NCBI GenBank assembly: GCA_965225625.1
Contig: CBDDBH010000022.1
Location: 62,001 to 126,000 of the forward strand
From: CBDDBH01 sp965225625
GTDB lineage: Bacteria; Pseudomonadota; Gammaproteobacteria; JADZEE01
Length of the DNA stretch: 64,000 nucleotides
Direction: 5' to 3'
A model generated the notes under the pieces. It was not told the DNA's origin. It searched no databases and saw only the letters and a list, made by a program, of their open reading frames with translations. The translations under genes and the position numbers were made by a program. Positions 62,620 through 64,000 of this stretch are shown piece after piece. Position 1 is the stretch's first letter. Each line of letters starts with the position of its first letter.

Positions 62620-63690
62620 CTACCCTTTGTCCGGCGCCTTCCAGATATCGCGCTCCTGCATAAGTGCTATTTGGCGATCGCCGATTTCTTGCTTGTACCA
62701 GTCATGGTTACCCGGGACTTTGTCCAGGTAAAGATTCTTGGGGTAAATCGGCTGTTCGTATATGAGTTGCGCCATCTCGGTCCGTACGTCTTTCATGAAG
62801 TTGGTTATCTGCGCGCTGGCCCGATGATGCCGTAGCGCTTCAATGTTTATCGGGCCTGACACAAACGTCGAGCCGTTGGTATCGCGCTGTTTGCCGACGA
62901 TAGTGCCACGGTAATCGACAATCATCGATTGGCCGCCACCAGCGTCAATGCCGGTTTCGCTGTCCGGAAACAAGTGATAACTACCGATGTTCGGCGCGAC
63001 GACATACATGTTGTTATCGAGCGCGCGGGCGCGGTTGGTTATCTCGAACGCATCGTTTTGAGTAAATGGCGCTGGGGTGGATCCTCGATACACGACTTCG
63101 GCGCCGTTCATCGCCAGTCCTCGCCCGTTCTCCGGATAACTGCCCTCAATGGCCATCATGATCCCAAGTCGTCCGATCTCGGTGTCCGCCACCGGCCAGA
63201 AGGCATTGAGAGTGCGGCCGTATTTTTCGACCCACCAGTCGAACAGGTCGTGCGGCGATACCGAGCGTTCGCAAGGTGCCAGTGGCGTGACTTTGTGATG
63301 CTTTAAGATCACCTCGCCGTGGGGATCAATGACGAAGCCGACGTTGAAGAATAAATCTTTCCAGTCCTCGTGCCGGGCTTTCGCCTGGGCCATGATGTAG
63401 ACGTTGTACTCTTTGGCAAGCTCGCCTAGCTGGTCGGTTTCCGGACCTGGAATATCGATGGCGCAGGTTCGAGTGTACTCAGCATGGTCGGCGTCCAGCG
63501 CCTCGTCATTGAAGCCCTGTAGAGCGCCTTCGGGTATGACGAGCAGACGCACCGGGATATCGAGGTTCGACAGCCAGAACGCGGCTTTGGTCAGACTTTG
63601 CAGATGATCTAGGTTCTTTTGAATGTCTTCGCGCTTACGGATCCCCCAGAAGGTGGGGATGAGGCCAACGGCGTTATACGGTTCGATCAT
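62620..63690 (-). CDS. Nitrilase-superfamily protein with Ala in place of the catalytic Cys
   Basis: A 356-residue carbon-nitrogen hydrolase fold. GGAG before ATG 63690 decides the start. The catalytic glutamate is Glu54 (VIPEGALQGF) and lysine Lys133 (KHHKVTPLAPCERS). The third residue of the triad, normally Cys in a CxDxxxPE context, is Ala180 in GIMMAIEGSYPENGR, and the codon is a clean GCC. The C-terminal half extends well beyond the usual end (HRASAQITNFMKDVRTEMAQ). It either uses another residue, has lost hydrolase activity, or plays a binding role. It lies upstream of agmatinase and is divergent from the gene at 63817. Confidence 0.85.
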   Translation of the reverse strand: MIEPYNAVGLIPTFWGIRKREDIQKNLDHLQSLTKAAFWLSNLDIPVRLLVIPEGALQGFNDEALDADHAEYTRTCAIDIPGPETDQLGELAKEYNVYIMAQAKARHEDWKDLFFNVGFVIDPHGEVILKHHKVTPLAPCERSVSPHDLFDWWVEKYGRTLNAFWPVADTEIGRLGIMMAIEGSYPENGRGLAMNGAEVVYRGSTPAPFTQNDAFEITNRARALDNNMYVVAPNIGSYHLFPDSETGIDAGGGQSMIVDYRGTIVGKQRDTNGSTFVSGPINIEALRHHRASAQITNFMKDVRTEMAQLIYEQPIYPKNLYLDKVPGNHDWYKQEIGDRQIALMQERDIWKAPDKG

Positions 63691-63816
63691 TGTCAACTCC
63701 TCGAATAATCCTGCACTCTTTATATATATGCTGGCACCCAAGCGCTACCAGCGCGTCTCGCCAGCGAGTATCGCGCCGGTTTACACTTAGCTTTCACGTC
63801 CCAGAGCAGAACAACA

Positions 63817-64000
63817 ATGACCAACCTTTTGCCCTCCGAATTCGCTGATCTGGAGCCCTACCTGGTTTGGGCCCAGTCAACGGAACTGGCTCGCCACCAG
63901 GTTCGCGTTTCCCGATCCATTGAGGAGATCCGCGCATTTTACGACGCCGTGCTCCCCCGCATCGAGGCGATCCTCGAGTATTTGAACGCATTCCCCTTAG
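63817..64000 (+). CDS. Hypothetical protein, 5' part (cut by window end)
   Basis: ATG 63817 opens a frame that stays open to the window end (61 codons). The product starts TNLLPSEFADLEPYLVWAQS and continues ISRSIEEIRAFYDAVLPR-like helical sequence, acidic and without signal peptide. I have seen similar openings in short uncharacterised proteobacterial proteins, but no function is known. It is divergent from the nitrilase-like gene with 126 bases between starts. Confidence 0.6.
   Translation, partial: MTNLLPSEFADLEPYLVWAQSTELARHQVRVSRSIEEIRAFYDAVLPRIEAILEYLNAFPL

Noticed and set aside
63794..63991. Minus-strand frame of 65 codons at the window end
   Set aside because: It is antisense to a better plus-strand frame starting at 63817 that reads as an ordinary helical protein.
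1..64000. CRISPR arrays, tRNA or rRNA genes, prophage or conjugative modules
   Set aside because: No regularly spaced repeats, cloverleaf ends with TTCRA arms, rRNA cores or structural phage genes were seen on either strand.

Overview
The window looks like a chromosomal segment of an uncultured or poorly characterised, catabolically versatile proteobacterium, most likely gammaproteobacterial. This is inferred from moderately high GC, a GlnA with an adenylylation tyrosine next to GlnE-type genes, RND and MATE exporters, methylmalonyl-CoA epimerase, PQQ and Rieske enzymes, and REP/MITE-like hairpins. No rRNA, tRNA, CRISPR array, transposase or phage gene was seen.

Layout. 0-9.5 kb: an AlkD-like remnant, a small ORF, gamma-glutamyltransferase, an RND pump with its lipoprotein adaptor, methylmalonyl-CoA epimerase, a C45-type acyltransferase/peptidase and a metaxin-like GST. 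9.6-13.9 kb: nitrogen control, with a sigma-54-type promoter, glnA, a strong terminator, and GlnE encoded as two separate halves. 13.9-24.4 kb: a MATE pump; an operon of TPR lipoprotein, CBS protein and acyl-CoA synthetase; an Asp-box propeller protein; an MFS transporter; an MBL-fold hydrolase; and a two-subunit Rieske oxygenase. 24.4-34.2 kb: a kinase-like protein, a PQQ/cytochrome c lipoprotein dehydrogenase, an EthD protein coupled to a sodium/solute symporter, a decayed HpaB-type monooxygenase, a FAD monooxygenase, an SDR lacking catalytic residues, and a luciferase-like flavin enzyme. 34.2-38.2 kb: a zone of gene decay (decarboxylase remnant, truncated GIY-YIG ORF, frameshifted PpiC-like foldase, intact HupE, doubly frameshifted exported ureohydrolase). 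38.4-47.1 kb: small oxidative or detoxification genes (TetR plus an AhpD-like protein, MetE-like protein, GSTs, phytanoyl-CoA dioxygenase-like protein, LysR, truncated DUF427, MBL hydrolase, Ddn-like protein, cupin). 47.6-56.2 kb: a minus-strand operon of acyl-CoA ligase, hydantoinase/oxoprolinase A and B subunits, CocE-type hydrolase and a degenerate SDR. 56.3-64 kb: a crotonase, a Rieske oxygenase, a tryptophan tryptophylquinone (TTQ) amine dehydrogenase heavy/light pair, a conserved hypothetical protein, a 262-bp MITE-like element, agmatinase, and a nitrilase-fold protein whose nucleophilic cysteine is alanine.

Together the genes suggest scavenging and oxidation of aromatics, amines, cyclic amides and alcohols, feeding CoA-thioester metabolism, with export pumps and GSTs for detoxification. 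The least conventional parts are the amine dehydrogenase/agmatinase/pseudo-nitrilase neighbourhood at 57-64 kb, the split GlnE, and the several enzymes that keep their fold motifs but have lost catalytic residues. Functions are inferred from motifs recognised by eye; no database search was possible.
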